A stretch of DNA of 64,000 bases, from assembly GCA_025084515.1 (NCBI GenBank), contig JAJAGP010000225.1:124001-188000 (forward strand). Direction: 5' to 3'. The position numbers were made by a program, and so were the translations under genes. The first letter of the stretch is position 1. The number at the start of each line of letters is the position of its first letter. The notes below the pieces were generated by a model. It was not told the DNA's origin and ran no database searches. It was given only the letters and a program-made list of their open reading frames with translations. Source of the stretch: Ancistrus triradiatus (Eukaryota; Chordata; Actinopteri; Siluriformes; Loricariidae). Shown here in pieces: positions 39,901 through 46,940 of this stretch.

Positions 39901-42900
39901 TGAAGAAAGTGGGGGAAATGGTTGTCGCTGGCCAACCTTAGCTTTAAAAAAAAAAAAAAGCCCTCGCTGCGGACAGTCTCGAAACAGACGCCCTCCTGAA
40001 GGCCGTTTCTGTTTCCTAGAACAGCCATCTTGCTGAGCGAGCTCTGAAACACCATGTTGTGGTGGACTATCACAGCAAGTGGAAAATGGAGGCCCTTGCC
40101 AGCTGTCTGAGGTCTGGAGGAGTGAATCACCCCTCAGCCTCAGATGCTGGAAGCGGCAGTGCGGGAAAACCTCCGGCTCTGCACCACACAGTTCTCTTTC
40201 ACAAAAGAGAGAAAGAGAGAGGGCGCGCCGCTCGCTTCCATTCAGACAGCTCGCTTAAAAGTGGAGGAAAATGGAGGCTGTGGATCAGGTCGCACGATAT
40301 CATTTCTATGGACGTTTTTCCGGCGCTTCGGTGGCAGGGCGGCCCGCGCTTAAACTCGGCAGACGGCAGAAACCAGAGCCGGCGAGGGGCGAACTGCCGA
40401 GAGAAGAAACGCAAAAGGCAGGAGAGAGCTGGGGAGCGAGAGGATGAGGCAGAAGGAGAGAGAAAACTGGCACGCTCCCTTTCAGCCCACCACCGGCGAG
40501 TTCGTATTTAGCACAGGAAGAGCAGCTTTGCTTAGCAACTACGTCGCCTCTCCAATCACACAAGTTTTGTGCAGCCTGGGCGTGGAGCGAGAGCCGTCTG
40601 CGTGCCTCCGAGGAGTGAACGAGAGGACGCGGACTGCTTAGAAATATGGAAAAATCGGCCTTTTCAGGCCGCGGTCCGAGCAGACCGTCCGCTTTGCTGC
40701 GGCGGTCCCAGCTCCCTCTGCATTATGGCGCACATCACTAACACGTCACCTAAAGCGCAAAGACTGAAACCGTGCAGGCGCATCAACCTGCCGCGCTACG
40801 TGCCCATTGTCGCTGTGACCGGTGGACAGTCACACCGCTCCGAGAGCACACGCAAAAACTGACTAAACCCCCAAGCACCCAACCTTGCCATGTAGCCTGA
40901 ACTGTTTACCTCTGCAGTACAACATAAACAGGCCTAATTATGGCCTACAACGCCAGCAATAACACAGGCAAGTAGAAGTTTCCACTAAGGAGAGGGCCGA
41001 CGGTATATAAAGCAGCAACTAGGGCAGCGCGCAGTATGGGAAAAATACTCGAGGACTCTTGTAATTATGGCCATACTGTAGTTACCCTGTAGCCCGCCTC
41101 CCCACTTATACAACGTTCAGATCCGTGGCGCACGTTTTAATATTTCTCATTTGCTCTAACTGGCGGGCAATTAAAATTCCACCGAGATTCAAAATCACGT
41201 CCTTCGGCTCGTTACCGCGCCAGCAAGGCACGAAGACGCTGCATTTAATGAGGACGGCGGGGAGAACATGGGGCCGCTGAATAATTATGACCCCGAACTG
41301 TTTCCCTCCATCGGACTGTAACTCGGTCACCTCGGCCGTCGTCGGCCGGCTTTGCGGATTAATTATGGGGATTCGCAGCAGCTGTGTACTTTCGGATTTC
41401 TCTACTCTCCGAGCAGCAGATGGGCTGCGGTATTAATCACAAAGTTGATGACTGTTATCGAGTACGATCCAGATCCGAGGAACTGATCACGAAAACAACA
41501 CAGCCGGTCCTATCACCATCTGCTGCCACGGACTGGTGACAGTGCCAGTCTGCACCTCAGCCCATGTCCTCCGCACATTCGTCATAGTCCTCCTGGCACA
41601 CGGATCATGTTCAGCCAGCGCTGTCGGCGCCTGGGGGGGGGACGCTCATAACCCGCATTATGCTGCAGAGATGATCGACGAATTTCCTCACTTCCAAAAC
41701 TCTTGGCCGAGCACGCGGTAAGTACAGGAAATGATGTAAAGCGTGCAAAATGTGGCAGACACATCTGCGGAACACATGTTGCAACAGGCAACGTTAAGGC
41801 TTCGCTGTCACGGCGGGAGAAGTTCTGGCTGGCAGGCCAGACAATGGGAAGCACCAAGACGGCACACCTTGTCAGGGCTTGTACAAGACAAAGGGGGGCA
41901 GGTTCTCTCCCCCTCCGCACCCCCTCCACCCCCCTCGACTTCTCAACTTCAAGCAGAGCAGAGCTCCAGCTGACGCCCTTTAAACAAGAGGTCAGGCCGC
42001 AGAGAATAGAGGGCACAACCTCTGCGAGAGGCTCACCCCCTCGTGTCCTTCTCACCAGGGATGGGATGAGAGGCAGTCCCCGGGGAGCCGTTCAGCCAGC
42101 AACCGGCAACAATACAATTCAGCGCCTCAGCAAGGAGGCAGCCGAAAATGGATTTTACTGAGAGTCTGTGAATCAGAGGCTGCTGGATTGGATCTTGATG
42201 GCCGTACTAAGCCATATCAGACGAAGACTGGAACTGTAACCAAACATGGCCAGCGGAGATTCACAGCCCACATCGGCAAGGTCAGCAGACAGATGGGAAT
42301 GGAGATGAGGAGGCGGGAGCTTATATTAAAGCCCCCCCCTCCCCTTCCCACCACGGCCCACACACACCCCCTGCAAACAGCTGATCCTGGGATTATGCAT
42401 GCCAACTTGCATGCACATGGCCACCTCCACTCCACACACACATTCGGTACAGACCTTGCCACCTTGAGATTAATGGTTTGGTCTTCGCTTGACTGCTAAT
42501 TAGGCGATGCAAAAACGAGACGGTGTGCATCGTCGAGTCGGAGTATGCTTTCTAGTTCAAGATGCATCTAATGCAATTGCGTTTTTTCAACATCAGAGGG
42601 CGCAGTCATTATCACAGAGGCATATCCTATTCTCAGTGAGACTTCTAATTTCCTTCAGTCTCGAAAGACACTTGTTTAAGTTTTTAAGAAGTGTACACTA
42701 TTATGAATTGTTATTCAGAAATAATAAAGGAATGTTTTCCCTCGGTTATTTAAGATATGGTGAAGCTACCATAGAACACTGTGTTTACAATTTTAAACCT
42801 CTGTTTATAGTTTTTTTTGTTTAAAAGCTTATACAGGTACGATAGTGATACGTTCCAACAAATCCATCGCAAGTTGAATTTATCGTGAATATACCGAGGA

Positions 42901-44840
42901 GTTATATATACCATGTATATCATAGCATAGCCTACCTTAAACATGCTTAAAACACTTACATTAACTTACATCTGGGCAAAATCATTAACAAAGAGCTTGT
43001 TTTATATCAAACTGTTGAATATCTCATGTAATTTACTGAATGATGCATTGAAAGTGAAAAGCAAAATAACTATTGTAGCGACCATGGCTTTTCCTCACTA
43101 CGTTTCCCAGCACCCAACGCTCCCGCCATGTGTCTCCATATGTCAGGCACTCCTGATTCCTCATTTAACAGGGGAGAGTATCGTACAATTGAGGAAAAAA
43201 TGAAATAATAAACTTAGAGTACAGTGTCTGCTGAATGTGTACTTGTGTATTATTGGAGTCCCATCGTAAAGTCCAAACAACATAAATCGGACCCTTGGTA
43301 ACATGGCGGAAAATGTGCATTGCTTTGCATTGTTTACACTTCAGAAATAAAAGAGGAGCGTCTCAATAATCGTGAGAAAATCGAATCGAATCGTGAGCAG
43401 AGTGTACCATTGCACCCCTAATGCTAACCGCCATTCCGTTTAAAAGCTGAGCTGTCCCTGCGAGTCCAACCTGCGGCAGAACGCCTCGAGTCAACCCTGC
43501 TTCTGAACGATGACGGAACTATAAACTGTGCAGCCTGGTCCTAAATCATGGCTCTTCAGCAAGACGGGAACCGCTGTATAAATCTGATACAGATGCTAAT
43601 CTCCAGCCTGATTTAACACAGTGTTGCTCTAAACGGCCACGGGCGTACTGGTTCGCCGCAGAAGTTTCTTTTTGCAGCAGCTTTGAAAAATTCCCTCAAA
43701 ACTGCCGTACCTAAACGGAGCACTAATGTGGTTTGTGGCCAGTGTTTTGCCTATAATTGTCCATTTTCTGTCTTTTTTCTCGGCACAGCCATCTGTCATG
43801 TTGGAGGGCCAAAATGCCACATGACTGGCAGGGGGGGGTTCAGTGGCTTCGCACAGGGGTCCTGTGTCACGGCCTCTTGACTACGCAGAGGCCCAACAGA
43901 GAGGCGTTGACAATTTCTTAATGAGTGTCCACAATCTGCCTACTGGTGCATCAGCAGGTCAGACCAAGCGTGCACCCGAGGGTTCGATGGACTCGCGCCA
44001 GAGCTCTCTCTTAGTAGCTTTGATCCCCAGAAAAGTTTGTACGACCCGAACGCGGTTGACTGTCTAACACCGCACTGTCGTGTTCGTTGGTAAAAGCTGC
44101 TAGCAGCCTTGTACGCTCTTTCAGCAAACCTCGTCCGTCAGAGTGATATATAGATGCTCTGGAGCGCTGCTCTCTTGGGATCTGGCGGGCCTACTAACTG
44201 GGACAGTTCTGACAATGAACCAGAGCAGATGCTTCCTCCATGACGTTCAGCCTCCTGGATCTATGGGCCACTGCAAGGTTTTCGGAGAAGTCACAACTTA
44301 TTAGGGAGTGTGGAAAGAACGGCTCAGCCTGCACATGTGTTTTAGTGTTTTGTTTCACAGAAAAAGTGAGGTAATTCGAAAAGCTGTGCCTTTATACACA
44401 GAGGGCTTGGGATGTGTAGAGCTGTGCTGAAAACTGGCTTTCAGAGCATTCGAGTTCTTAAATTCGAAGACAATCTAAAGGCTGGCATAAAACTTACACC
44501 CCTGCCTCAAGGAACCAAACATCTCTGTCTCAACACAAACTGCCAAAGCAGACCCCAAGACATGCAACCGTGTGCACTTGTGCAGTCCTGCTAATGTCCC
44601 ACTCAGCAGCTGCCTCACCATTGTCTGCCCCCCGCCGCCCCTCCCATCTATGACCCTGCGGCAGAGGTTGCTCGCAAATAGGGACACCCTTGGGCCAGCA
44701 GTGGCTCCGAGCACCACTGCTTTTGGGGGATGACCTCTAACCCACCCTGCCCCCACACTTTTCTGCACCCCACACACACACAAAACACAGGGCACCCTGC
44801 AACCCACACAACACTGCTGTCTCAACCCCCCACCCACCGA

Positions 44841-44873
<33 letters not shown>

Positions 44874-46246
44874 AAGCCCATTACTGGCTTCCCCCATCCT
44901 CCCTGTCTCACGCACTCATAATACCGCGCTCCAGAGCTCCGTTTGTCATGTGCAGATGCCCTTGAGTACGAGGGGAGGAAGAGGACTGATGCATTCCTGC
45001 TTGGAACAAAAGATCTGGTGTCATAACATTTTATTCTGATGAAGAAGAAGAAAAAGAAGAAGAGTGTCTAGAGGGCGTGCGGGTGAAAAGTCAGACTGAC
45101 AAACACTTCCAGGAACTACAGGCTAGTGAAACAGCTTAGAAAGTGGTGCAAGGAGGGATTTAAGAAGGCAAATGTTATTGCAATACTACTTTATCTCCAT
45201 GTTAAAAAAGTTACAAAGCCAGATGCACATACGGTCAATGAATGAACACCTAAAGTCGTTCTGCAAGAGCAGCTTTGCAGGATTTGACTCACACTCATGC
45301 AAATAAAGGCAAGTATAAGTAAGCAAAAGCATGAACTCACTCCGAAGCTTTTGTGCTTGTTGGTGAGGTCAAATTTTCCCTTTAATTCGCTGAGGAGCTG
45401 CTGCAGCGCGGCCTTCTCTTCCTTCTCGGTGTAATCTTGATCCAAGAGGACGTAGGCCCTCCAGTTGGACGAGTCAAAGCCCCAGTGGCACGTCCTGTTC
45501 TCCAGGCGCTTGTGGCTGTGCACCACGAACTTCTGCGTGGGGAACATGAGCCTGCAGTCCAGGCACTGGATGCACGCCGCGTGCGGGCCGGTGTAGAGGT
45601 CGGGCACGAACAGACCTTTGCACTTGCCGAAGCACTCGTGGTAGACCTTGAAGGCCCGCTCGGTGCGCTCCAGCTCGGACGAGCAGCCGAGCTCCTTGTC
45701 GAGGCGCGGCGGCAGGGAACCGCCGTGCAGGAGCGAGTTGCACAGGCGCTCGGCGTCGGTCTGCGTGATGAGGCCGCAGGACGGCGCGGAGAAGGGCAGG
45801 ATGCCCATCACCTTGAGGATCTCGAGCTGCTCGGCCGTGCAGCGCGAGCAGTAGATATGGAGCTCGTCGCACACCGCGTTGATCTGCTGCAGCGTGAAGT
45901 CGCGCAGCACGCTGTTCAGGATCTGCGGCAGGCACAGGCGCTTCTCGCCGCCCACCACGAAGCACGAGATCGTCTCGCGCTCGAGAACGGTCTCGCAGCG
46001 CTCGGTCGAGCGGTCGGGCGCGATCAGGAGCGGCCCGGGAAGCACCGGCGGAGTCTGCGCGCTCAGGCTCGGCAGGAGCGGCAGTTCCACACTCTTCTTG
46101 CCCTGCTTGTCGAAAGGCGCGTCGTGCTGCCAGCGGGCCGAAAACGCCGCCGGACCGCCGAGCGAGCTCATGGAGCTCAGATGGAACTGCTTGAGAGTTT
46201 GCTGAAGTCCAGCGTGAGGTCGGAAGCCGGACTCTGCTGCCTCCAT
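9071..46246 (-). CDS. ski: SKI proto-oncogene, transcriptional co-repressor of TGF-beta/SMAD signalling (whole spliced gene, 7 coding exons)
   Basis: Joining 46246-45341, 13848-13735, 13585-13482, 13376-13141, 11343-11114, 11021-10791 and 9247-9071 gives one uninterrupted 665-aa frame; human SKI is somewhat longer (about 728 aa). Seen in order: a SMAD2/3-contact segment (residues about 18-39, core SSLGGPAAF), a Dachshund-homology domain (about 82-180), a Cys/His-rich SAND-like SMAD4-binding domain (about 200-300), a conserved SAFRPWSP motif, an acidic Ser/Asp/Glu stretch, and a C-terminal coiled coil rich in Leu, Glu and Arg. Known family role: nuclear co-repressor that binds SMAD2/3 and SMAD4 and recruits NCoR/SIN3/HDAC, with dimerisation through the coiled coil. 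All introns are GT-AG except intron 6 (GC-AG). Exon order, phases and domain order make the SKI call secure; which teleost paralogue (skia or skib) cannot be told here. Confidence 0.95.
9318..9503 (-). repeat. tRNA-derived SINE, copy 1 (SKI intron 6)
   Basis: Read on the minus strand it has the tRNA-like head with B box GGTTCAAATCC, then AAGCTGCCATTGTTGGG, TTGAGCAAGG and the L2-like tail AATTGTAAGTCGCC. It is diverged from copies 2-4, with extra ACC repeats at the head. Confidence 0.75.
9700..9860. mobile_element. hAT-like fragment (ATGCATCGTGG/CATCTCCACGATGCA type)
   Basis: It carries GATGGCGCCCTCTGGTG and GTGACATCGTACATCTCCAC, sequences shared in part with fragments at 14470-14600, 42505-42610 and 59885-59925. 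Each is a decayed terminal piece. Confidence 0.35.
10198..10386 (-). repeat. tRNA-derived SINE, copy 2 (SKI intron 6)
   Basis: A near-complete copy in reverse orientation. It has tail ATTTAGCAGACACCCTTATCC on the plus strand, then the body, then the inverted B box GGATTTGAACCC, and a head ending CGCTAGGCTACCACAGTCCC. Confidence 0.85.
10694..10699 (-). promoter_or_regulatory. Intronic AATAAA in SKI intron 6, just past the GC donor
   Basis: A canonical AATAAA on the transcribed strand lies about 90 bases after exon 6, and some 44 bases after the in-frame stop (10745-10743) reached by read-through. U/GU-containing sequence follows at moderate density. It could terminate a short SKI mRNA lacking exon 7. 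This is a motif-only call. Confidence 0.3.
10789..10791 (-). promoter_or_regulatory. ski: Non-canonical GC splice donor of SKI intron 6
   Basis: On the minus strand the junction reads ACGCAG then GCAAGA. No usable GT donor lies nearby in the required frame, and the intron ends in a normal CAG at 9248. GC-AG introns are about one percent of vertebrate introns and are often alternatively spliced (established knowledge). Confidence 0.75.
10791..11021 (-). CDS. ski: SKI coding exon 6 (coiled coil; GC splice donor)
   Basis: This exon has 77 codons in phase 0. It starts after TTTCAG and encodes ELEFVRVSKKGRLREAIEAK, then heptad-like Leu/Arg/Glu sequence ending at GRLRAKYSTQ. The last codon CAG is followed by GCAAGA, not GT. 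GC donors normally keep a strong CAG|GCAAG context, as here, and the next exon resumes exactly at the expected Ile-Glu-Asp, so a GC-AG intron is the best reading. Intron 5 is only 92 bp. Read-through past the donor adds 15 residues and stops at 10743. Confidence 0.9.
11114..11343 (-). CDS. ski: SKI coding exon 5 (start of C-terminal coiled coil)
   Basis: This exon is 230 nt between acceptor TTGCAG and donor GTACGG. It completes the split Gly codon and ends in phase 0. The peptide passes from an Ala/Ser-rich spacer into the helical run SSELEALQQTLNSDLSTREA and then MKVKQEEKLTAALQAKSNLQQ, the beginning of the SKI/SnoN dimerisation coiled coil. The upstream intron (11344-13140) contains the minisatellite. 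Confidence 0.92.
11630..12735. repeat. 20-bp minisatellite in SKI intron 4
   Basis: About 55 imperfect tandem copies of CTGGTTCTTCTCCCTGCCCC. Because 20 is not a multiple of three, all frames stay open and give false Pro/Ser/Leu-rich or Gly/Glu/Arg-rich ORFs. The plus strand is pyrimidine-rich. The transcribed SKI strand reads GGGGGCAGGGAGAAGAACCA: runs of three to five G and GAA blocks in every unit. Units are most uniform around 12060-12310 and more diverged towards 12735. Confidence 0.95.
13141..13376 (-). CDS. ski: SKI coding exon 4 (low-complexity linker ending in an acidic stretch)
   Basis: This exon is 236 nt. It starts after CTTCAG, completes the Arg codon split with exon 3, and ends before GTACGT one base into a Gly codon. 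It encodes a Ser/Pro/Gln-rich linker ending in HSDSDAEIEVDNCEE, equivalent to the acidic Ser/Asp/Glu patch that precedes the coiled coil in SKI. The exon is the most diverged part of the protein, as expected for a disordered linker. Confidence 0.9.
13482..13585 (-). CDS. ski: SKI coding exon 3 (SAFRPWSP motif)
   Basis: This exon is 104 nt: 34 codons plus two bases. It begins after GTTCAG and ends before GTATGC. The peptide holds QRPSAFRPWSPRVPS, the most recognisable conserved linker motif of the SKI family. Intron 2 is only 149 bp and intron 3 only 105 bp, so exons 2-4 form a compact block. Confidence 0.92.
13735..13848 (-). CDS. ski: SKI coding exon 2
   Basis: This exon has 38 codons in phase 0, bounded by acceptor TTACAG (minus strand, ending 13849) and donor GTGGGA (13734 downward). 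It translates AYSPIPAKRSKQELL and continues to VEWLQSLATSANK, matching the SKI linker after the SMAD4-binding domain. It is short, so it is easy to miss by ORF length. The preceding intron is 31,492 bp. Confidence 0.9.
13849..16760 (-). other. SKI intron 1, exon-proximal part
   Basis: No coding exon was recognised. It holds a hAT-like scrap at about 14470-14610 (GTGTAACGTTGGATCATGCT), an A/G-rich run near 14760, a pyrimidine run (CCTCCCTCCCTCCCTCT) at 15540 and the CA repeat. The rest appears single-copy. Confidence 0.5.
16377..16424. repeat. (CA)n microsatellite
   Basis: A pure CA tract of about 46 bp. Confidence 0.95.
16947..17469 (+). mobile_element. Pogo/Tigger-type miniature transposon, copy 1
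   Basis: It has inverted ends CCGTATTTTTCGGACCATAA and its complement, with TA on both sides (16945-16946 and 17470-17471). The interior retains a degraded DNA-binding exon (HGHRAA near 17285, then MIRKWRKQEDALRQ near 17335), related to the pogo/Brinker-type helix-turn-helix of POGK-like transposases. No catalytic region is present. Confidence 0.75.
17668..18180. mobile_element. CTCTGGAAA-type non-autonomous DNA transposon, copy 2
   Basis: It starts ACAGCTCTGGAAAAGATGGA and shares CGGTTTCTCTGCTTCTACTA, GTGTTTTCAGACCTC and ACATGTAGAGATGCTG with the copy at 62512-62940. It ends near CTTCCAGAACTGTCATT. Confidence 0.55.
18440..19700. other. SKI intron 1, gene-free stretch
   Basis: No exon or recognisable repeat apart from a poly-A run near 18763. 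The sequence complexity at 18600-19300 looks single-copy. Confidence 0.45.
19702..20159 (+). mobile_element. Tc1-like miniature element (CAGTACTGTGCAAAAGTC family), copy 1
   Basis: It is bounded by TA; the right end GCCTAAGACTTTTGCACAGT is the complement of the left end of the copy at 38872. The interior reads in pieces as a Tc1 transposase segment (KAEKAKICYKAQKDW-like, then WSNESKFEIFGSNR) with frameshifts, so it is a deletion relic. Confidence 0.7.
20160..21730. other. SKI intron 1, gene-free stretch with possible conserved block
   Basis: Mixed sequence without repeats. The segment 21375-21600 is GC-balanced, complex and free of known repeat motifs (see findings). Confidence 0.4.
21733..21955 (-). 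mobile_element. Tc1-like miniature element (same family), truncated copy
   Basis: It starts CAGTACCGTGCAAAACTGTC after a TA and shares GAAAAAGTGGTTTCTTGGCT and GGTCAACTTGGCATCCCGAT with the copies at 38872-39375 and 60510-61151. The far end is missing. Confidence 0.65.
21960..24200. other. SKI intron 1, gene-free stretch
   Basis: No exons. It contains a poly-A tract (about 22870-22890). GC-rich, repeat-poor sequence at 23000-23800 has a local CCGAGCCGAGCCGAG repeat near 23765. Confidence 0.45.
24206..24497. mobile_element. hAT-like miniature element (GGTTCCCAACCTGGGG)
   Basis: It begins TGGTTCCCAACCTGGGGTCT and ends AAAGGTTGGAACCACTGAT, imperfect inverted ends typical of hAT-derived elements in vertebrates. 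No coding potential. Confidence 0.6.
24735..25155. mobile_element. Non-autonomous DNA element (AACCCCAATTCAAGTTGGGACG)
   Basis: The left end CCCCAATTCAAGTTGGGACG and the right end CCCCCGTCCCAACTTTTTTT are inverted; a matching family is widespread in fish genomes (recollection, not searched). The poly-T run at 25141 is internal to the right end. Confidence 0.5.
25156..27340. other. SKI intron 1, GC-richer repeat-poor stretch
   Basis: No exon recognised. Several frames stay open because of higher GC content. A CT-rich run lies at about 27085-27125. Candidate regulatory DNA; nothing specific is supported. Confidence 0.4.
27350..29860. repeat. Local quasi-tandem repeat, about 300-bp unit, at least four diverged copies
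   Basis: Copies of GCGTGGGCTCCAA...GTAGCTATCCAGATCT...GGCGATGAGTAACCCA start near 27360, 27670 and 28400 (the last with a shortened front). Shared downstream parts are TTTTAAGACTAA, CCTCTTTCAC, TTCGCTTGCTTTG, GATGACGCAC and CTACCACATAA. A further block, CTCAACCTATGATTGGCTAG to GCTAACGACAAGAAATC, occurs at 27970-28105 and again at 29707-29840. Intervening SINE insertion at 28165-28353. Confidence 0.7.
28165..28353 (+). repeat. tRNA-derived SINE, copy 3 (best preserved)
   Basis: The head GGGACTGTGGTAGCCTAGCG contains an A box (TAGCCTAGCGGG) and, 30 bases on, a B box (GGTTCAAATCC). The body has GCCAAGCTGCCACTGTTGGG. The L2-LINE-like tail GTAAGTCGCTCTGGATAAGG then TCTGCTAAATGCTGTAAATG ends in a TAAATG repeat. 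Confidence 0.9.
30311..30886 (-). mobile_element. Pogo/Tigger-type miniature transposon, copy 2
   Basis: Same family as 16947-17469, inverted. The ends are CCGTATTTTCCGGGCTATAA and TTATGGTCCGAAAAATACGG; TA follows at 30887. The minus strand keeps an open 88-codon frame (30623-30357) with the pogo-type HTH sequence QHGHRAAVREFNINESMVRK and then WRKQEDALRQVKTKLSFRG. It lacks the DDE domain. Confidence 0.75.
30887..30960. repeat. (TA)n microsatellite abutting the pogo element
   Basis: About 70 bp of TA repeats with one AATA interruption, continuous with the TA target site at the right end of the transposon. Confidence 0.95.
31495..31830. mobile_element. hAT-like fragment (GTAGGGCTGTGC start)
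   Basis: It starts with GTAGGGCTGTGC and is rich in CGATACACTACATCGAT, GCATCGTATCGCAATGTACC and ATCGTATCGTGACGAA, typical of decayed fish hAT non-autonomous elements. Boundaries are approximate. Confidence 0.35.
32756..33135. repeat. Direct local duplication, about 125 bp, spaced 257 bp
   Basis: The segments 32756-32885 and 33013-33135 share GCTGTCCAAATGACCCCGGT, CATCACCTCACCTTGGTCTG, GTCACCAGAG and CCTAAACAA with diverged ends. The first copy is GC-richer. Confidence 0.8.
33190..34083. mobile_element. Non-autonomous element (GTTTACATGCAC family) interrupted by a TCTTAAGA element
   Basis: The left part (ATGTGCTTAATAATCCCGAT, GAGCTGGATTTAACTCAG) and the right part (TTCTGCAGTTACTGGATTAT, GTAAACACACTC) match copies at 52062-53330 and 53330-53800. 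Between about 33532 and 34037 a second element is inserted. Confidence 0.55.
33532..34037. mobile_element. TCTTAAGA-rich miniature element
   Basis: The ends are inverted: CACCGGATTCAGGAAACTGT and AGCTTTCGTGAATCCGGCCC. The interior is AT-rich with at least eight CTTAAG palindromes, several as TCTTAAGAA. Confidence 0.6.
34300..36430. other. SKI intron 1, GC-rich repeat-free block
   Basis: No exon recognised. High GC with many CpG dinucleotides (35190-35300, 35560-35860), in contrast to AT-rich flanks. It may hold enhancers or an unannotated promoter; sequence alone does not decide. Confidence 0.4.
36924..37918 (+). mobile_element. Tigger-like non-autonomous element, 995 bp, inserted in the sibling copy
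   Basis: It runs from CAGTGGAACCTTGGAATTCA to GAATTCTGACGTTCCACTG, flanked by TA at 36922-36923 and 37919-37920. It shares TTGGTTCCAGAAGGC, TTTGGAAGATCGTACCATT and other blocks with the copy at 54722-55285. No transposase was found. Confidence 0.75.
38163..38357 (-). repeat. tRNA-derived SINE, copy 4
   Basis: Reverse orientation, with tail TTTACAGCATTTAGCAGACG, inverted B box GGATTTGAACCC and head ending ACTAGGCTACCACAGTCC. It lacks the GCAGCTTG segment of the other copies. It sits inside the Tigger-like element 36673-38429. Confidence 0.85.
38872..39375 (-). mobile_element. Tc1-like miniature element (CAGTACTGTGCAAAAGTC family), 504 bp
   Basis: The inverted ends CAGTACTGTGCAAAAGTCTT and AAGACTTTTGCATGGTCACTG are flanked by TA on both sides. 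The minus strand (39181-38924) still reads as a Tc1 transposase piece with VRRSLIMNDRFGRVAAKEPL and RYAKAHKVWSEDLWRRSVWT, containing the first catalytic Asp context (WTDES), then stops. The second Asp and Glu regions are deleted. Confidence 0.8.
39376..42835. other. SKI intron 1, GC/CpG-rich candidate regulatory region
   Basis: No exon recognised. At 40160-40860 CpG is frequent, and a CCAAT box (40552) precedes a GGGCGTGG box (about 40580). At 40935-41365 four TAATTATG sites occur. At 41580-42060 GC-rich sequence gives meaningless open frames. A hAT-like scrap lies at 42505-42610. Confidence 0.4.
42836..43290. mobile_element. Possible Tigger-like remnant
   Basis: GATAGTGATACGTTCCAACA and AAATCCATCGCAAGTTGAAT on the left, with TTGGAGTCCCATCGTAAAGT on the right, resemble the ends of fish Tigger-type elements. 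Neither boundary is firm. Confidence 0.3.
43425..45340. other. SKI intron 1, donor-proximal stretch
   Basis: No exon or large repeat. Contains an AGCC tetranucleotide repeat (about 44843-44872) and a GAA-rich run (45045-45065). Confidence 0.45.
44843..44872. repeat. (CAGC)n microsatellite
   Basis: About seven to eight tandem CAGC units. Confidence 0.95.
45341..46246 (-). CDS. ski: SKI coding exon 1: SMAD2/3 motif, Dachshund-homology domain, SMAD4-binding domain
   Basis: This exon has 302 codons from the ATG at 46246. The donor GTGAGT (45340-45335) follows a complete Gly codon, so phase is 0. The N-terminal FHLSSMSSLGG segment is the part of SKI mutated in Shprintzen-Goldberg syndrome in people (established knowledge). 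Residues about 82-180 form the Dachshund-homology fold, including FVVGGEKRLCLPQILNSVL. Residues about 203-256 carry the conserved Cys/His set (CFGKC, CIQCLDC, HSHKRL, CHWGFD) of the SMAD4-binding zinc module. If the donor were ignored the frame would run 49 more codons to a stop at 45191; those residues are intronic. The exon is GC- and CpG-rich, unlike its surroundings, which fits a CpG-island first exon. Confidence 0.95.
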
Positions 46247-46584
46247 GGTCGTGGTTTAAGCGCTAACAAGAGAAGAGGATTCGGGTTTAGGTCAGGAGAA
46301 CTGGAGCGGAGCGCAGCGGAAACATTCAGAAAAGTCTGTATGTCTCGGTGTCACTTGGAGAAAGCTCCACGACGTCGGGCTGGGTTTTCAGCCACTGCTT
46401 CATAGTCAAAAAGGATATGAAAGTTGCCACCGAAAGCCTGGAAGTGATATTCCTGCGAGAGACAAAAATCCAGCTCCAAAAGCTTGTCCAGAGCAGGGCT
46501 CAGTAGCTGTTGTAGGAACCCCGTCCGCGCAGCTGAAATGTTCCTCCCTCTCTCTCTCTCTCCCTCTCTCCCTGTGCGTGCGTG

Positions 46585-46630
<46 letters not shown>

Positions 46631-46940
46631 TTTGTGTCTGGTTCAGTCATTGAATCCCAGCCAAGAATGTGACTGACTCCTCGGCCTGGCTGTTCCATGA
46701 ACAGCTGCGCCTCCCCCCGCAGCCCGAGCAGCTGCAAAAGCAGAAGGCAGCAGCAGATCCTCCAGCAGTCTGTGTGTGTGAGAGCTGAGCAGCACTGCAG
46801 TGGAGCAGACAGGAAGGGTGGAGATCCTGCAAACACACACCATACACTCACCATTCCTATTCCACCTTCATGCCAACACACATCCAGGACTACATCACTG
46901 CAGCACACACAAAAAACTGCACCTACATAAACGTGGTGTG
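46247..46940 (-). promoter_or_regulatory. ski: SKI 5'UTR and promoter-proximal region
   Basis: Directly upstream of the SKI ATG the sequence stays GC-rich to about 46330, then becomes mixed. It includes a CT-rich run (46545-46572) and a TG repeat. I see no TATA box, in keeping with a CpG-island promoter. The transcription start cannot be placed from sequence. Open frames here in several phases are non-coding. Confidence 0.4.
46572..46627. repeat. (TG)n microsatellite in the SKI 5' flank
   Basis: A nearly pure TG/CA tract of about 50 bp, preceded by GTGCG variants, lies about 330 bp upstream of the SKI start codon. Confidence 0.9.

Noticed and set aside
41582..42161. Overlapping open frames of about 150 codons on both strands
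   Set aside because: GC-rich intron sequence; both strands are open together, no domain, no splice context.
45437..46405. 322-codon open frame on the plus strand opposite SKI exon 1
   Set aside because: It is a shadow of the GC-rich SKI coding sequence. No domain, and composition typical of an antisense frame (Val/Ala/Arg/Leu-rich).
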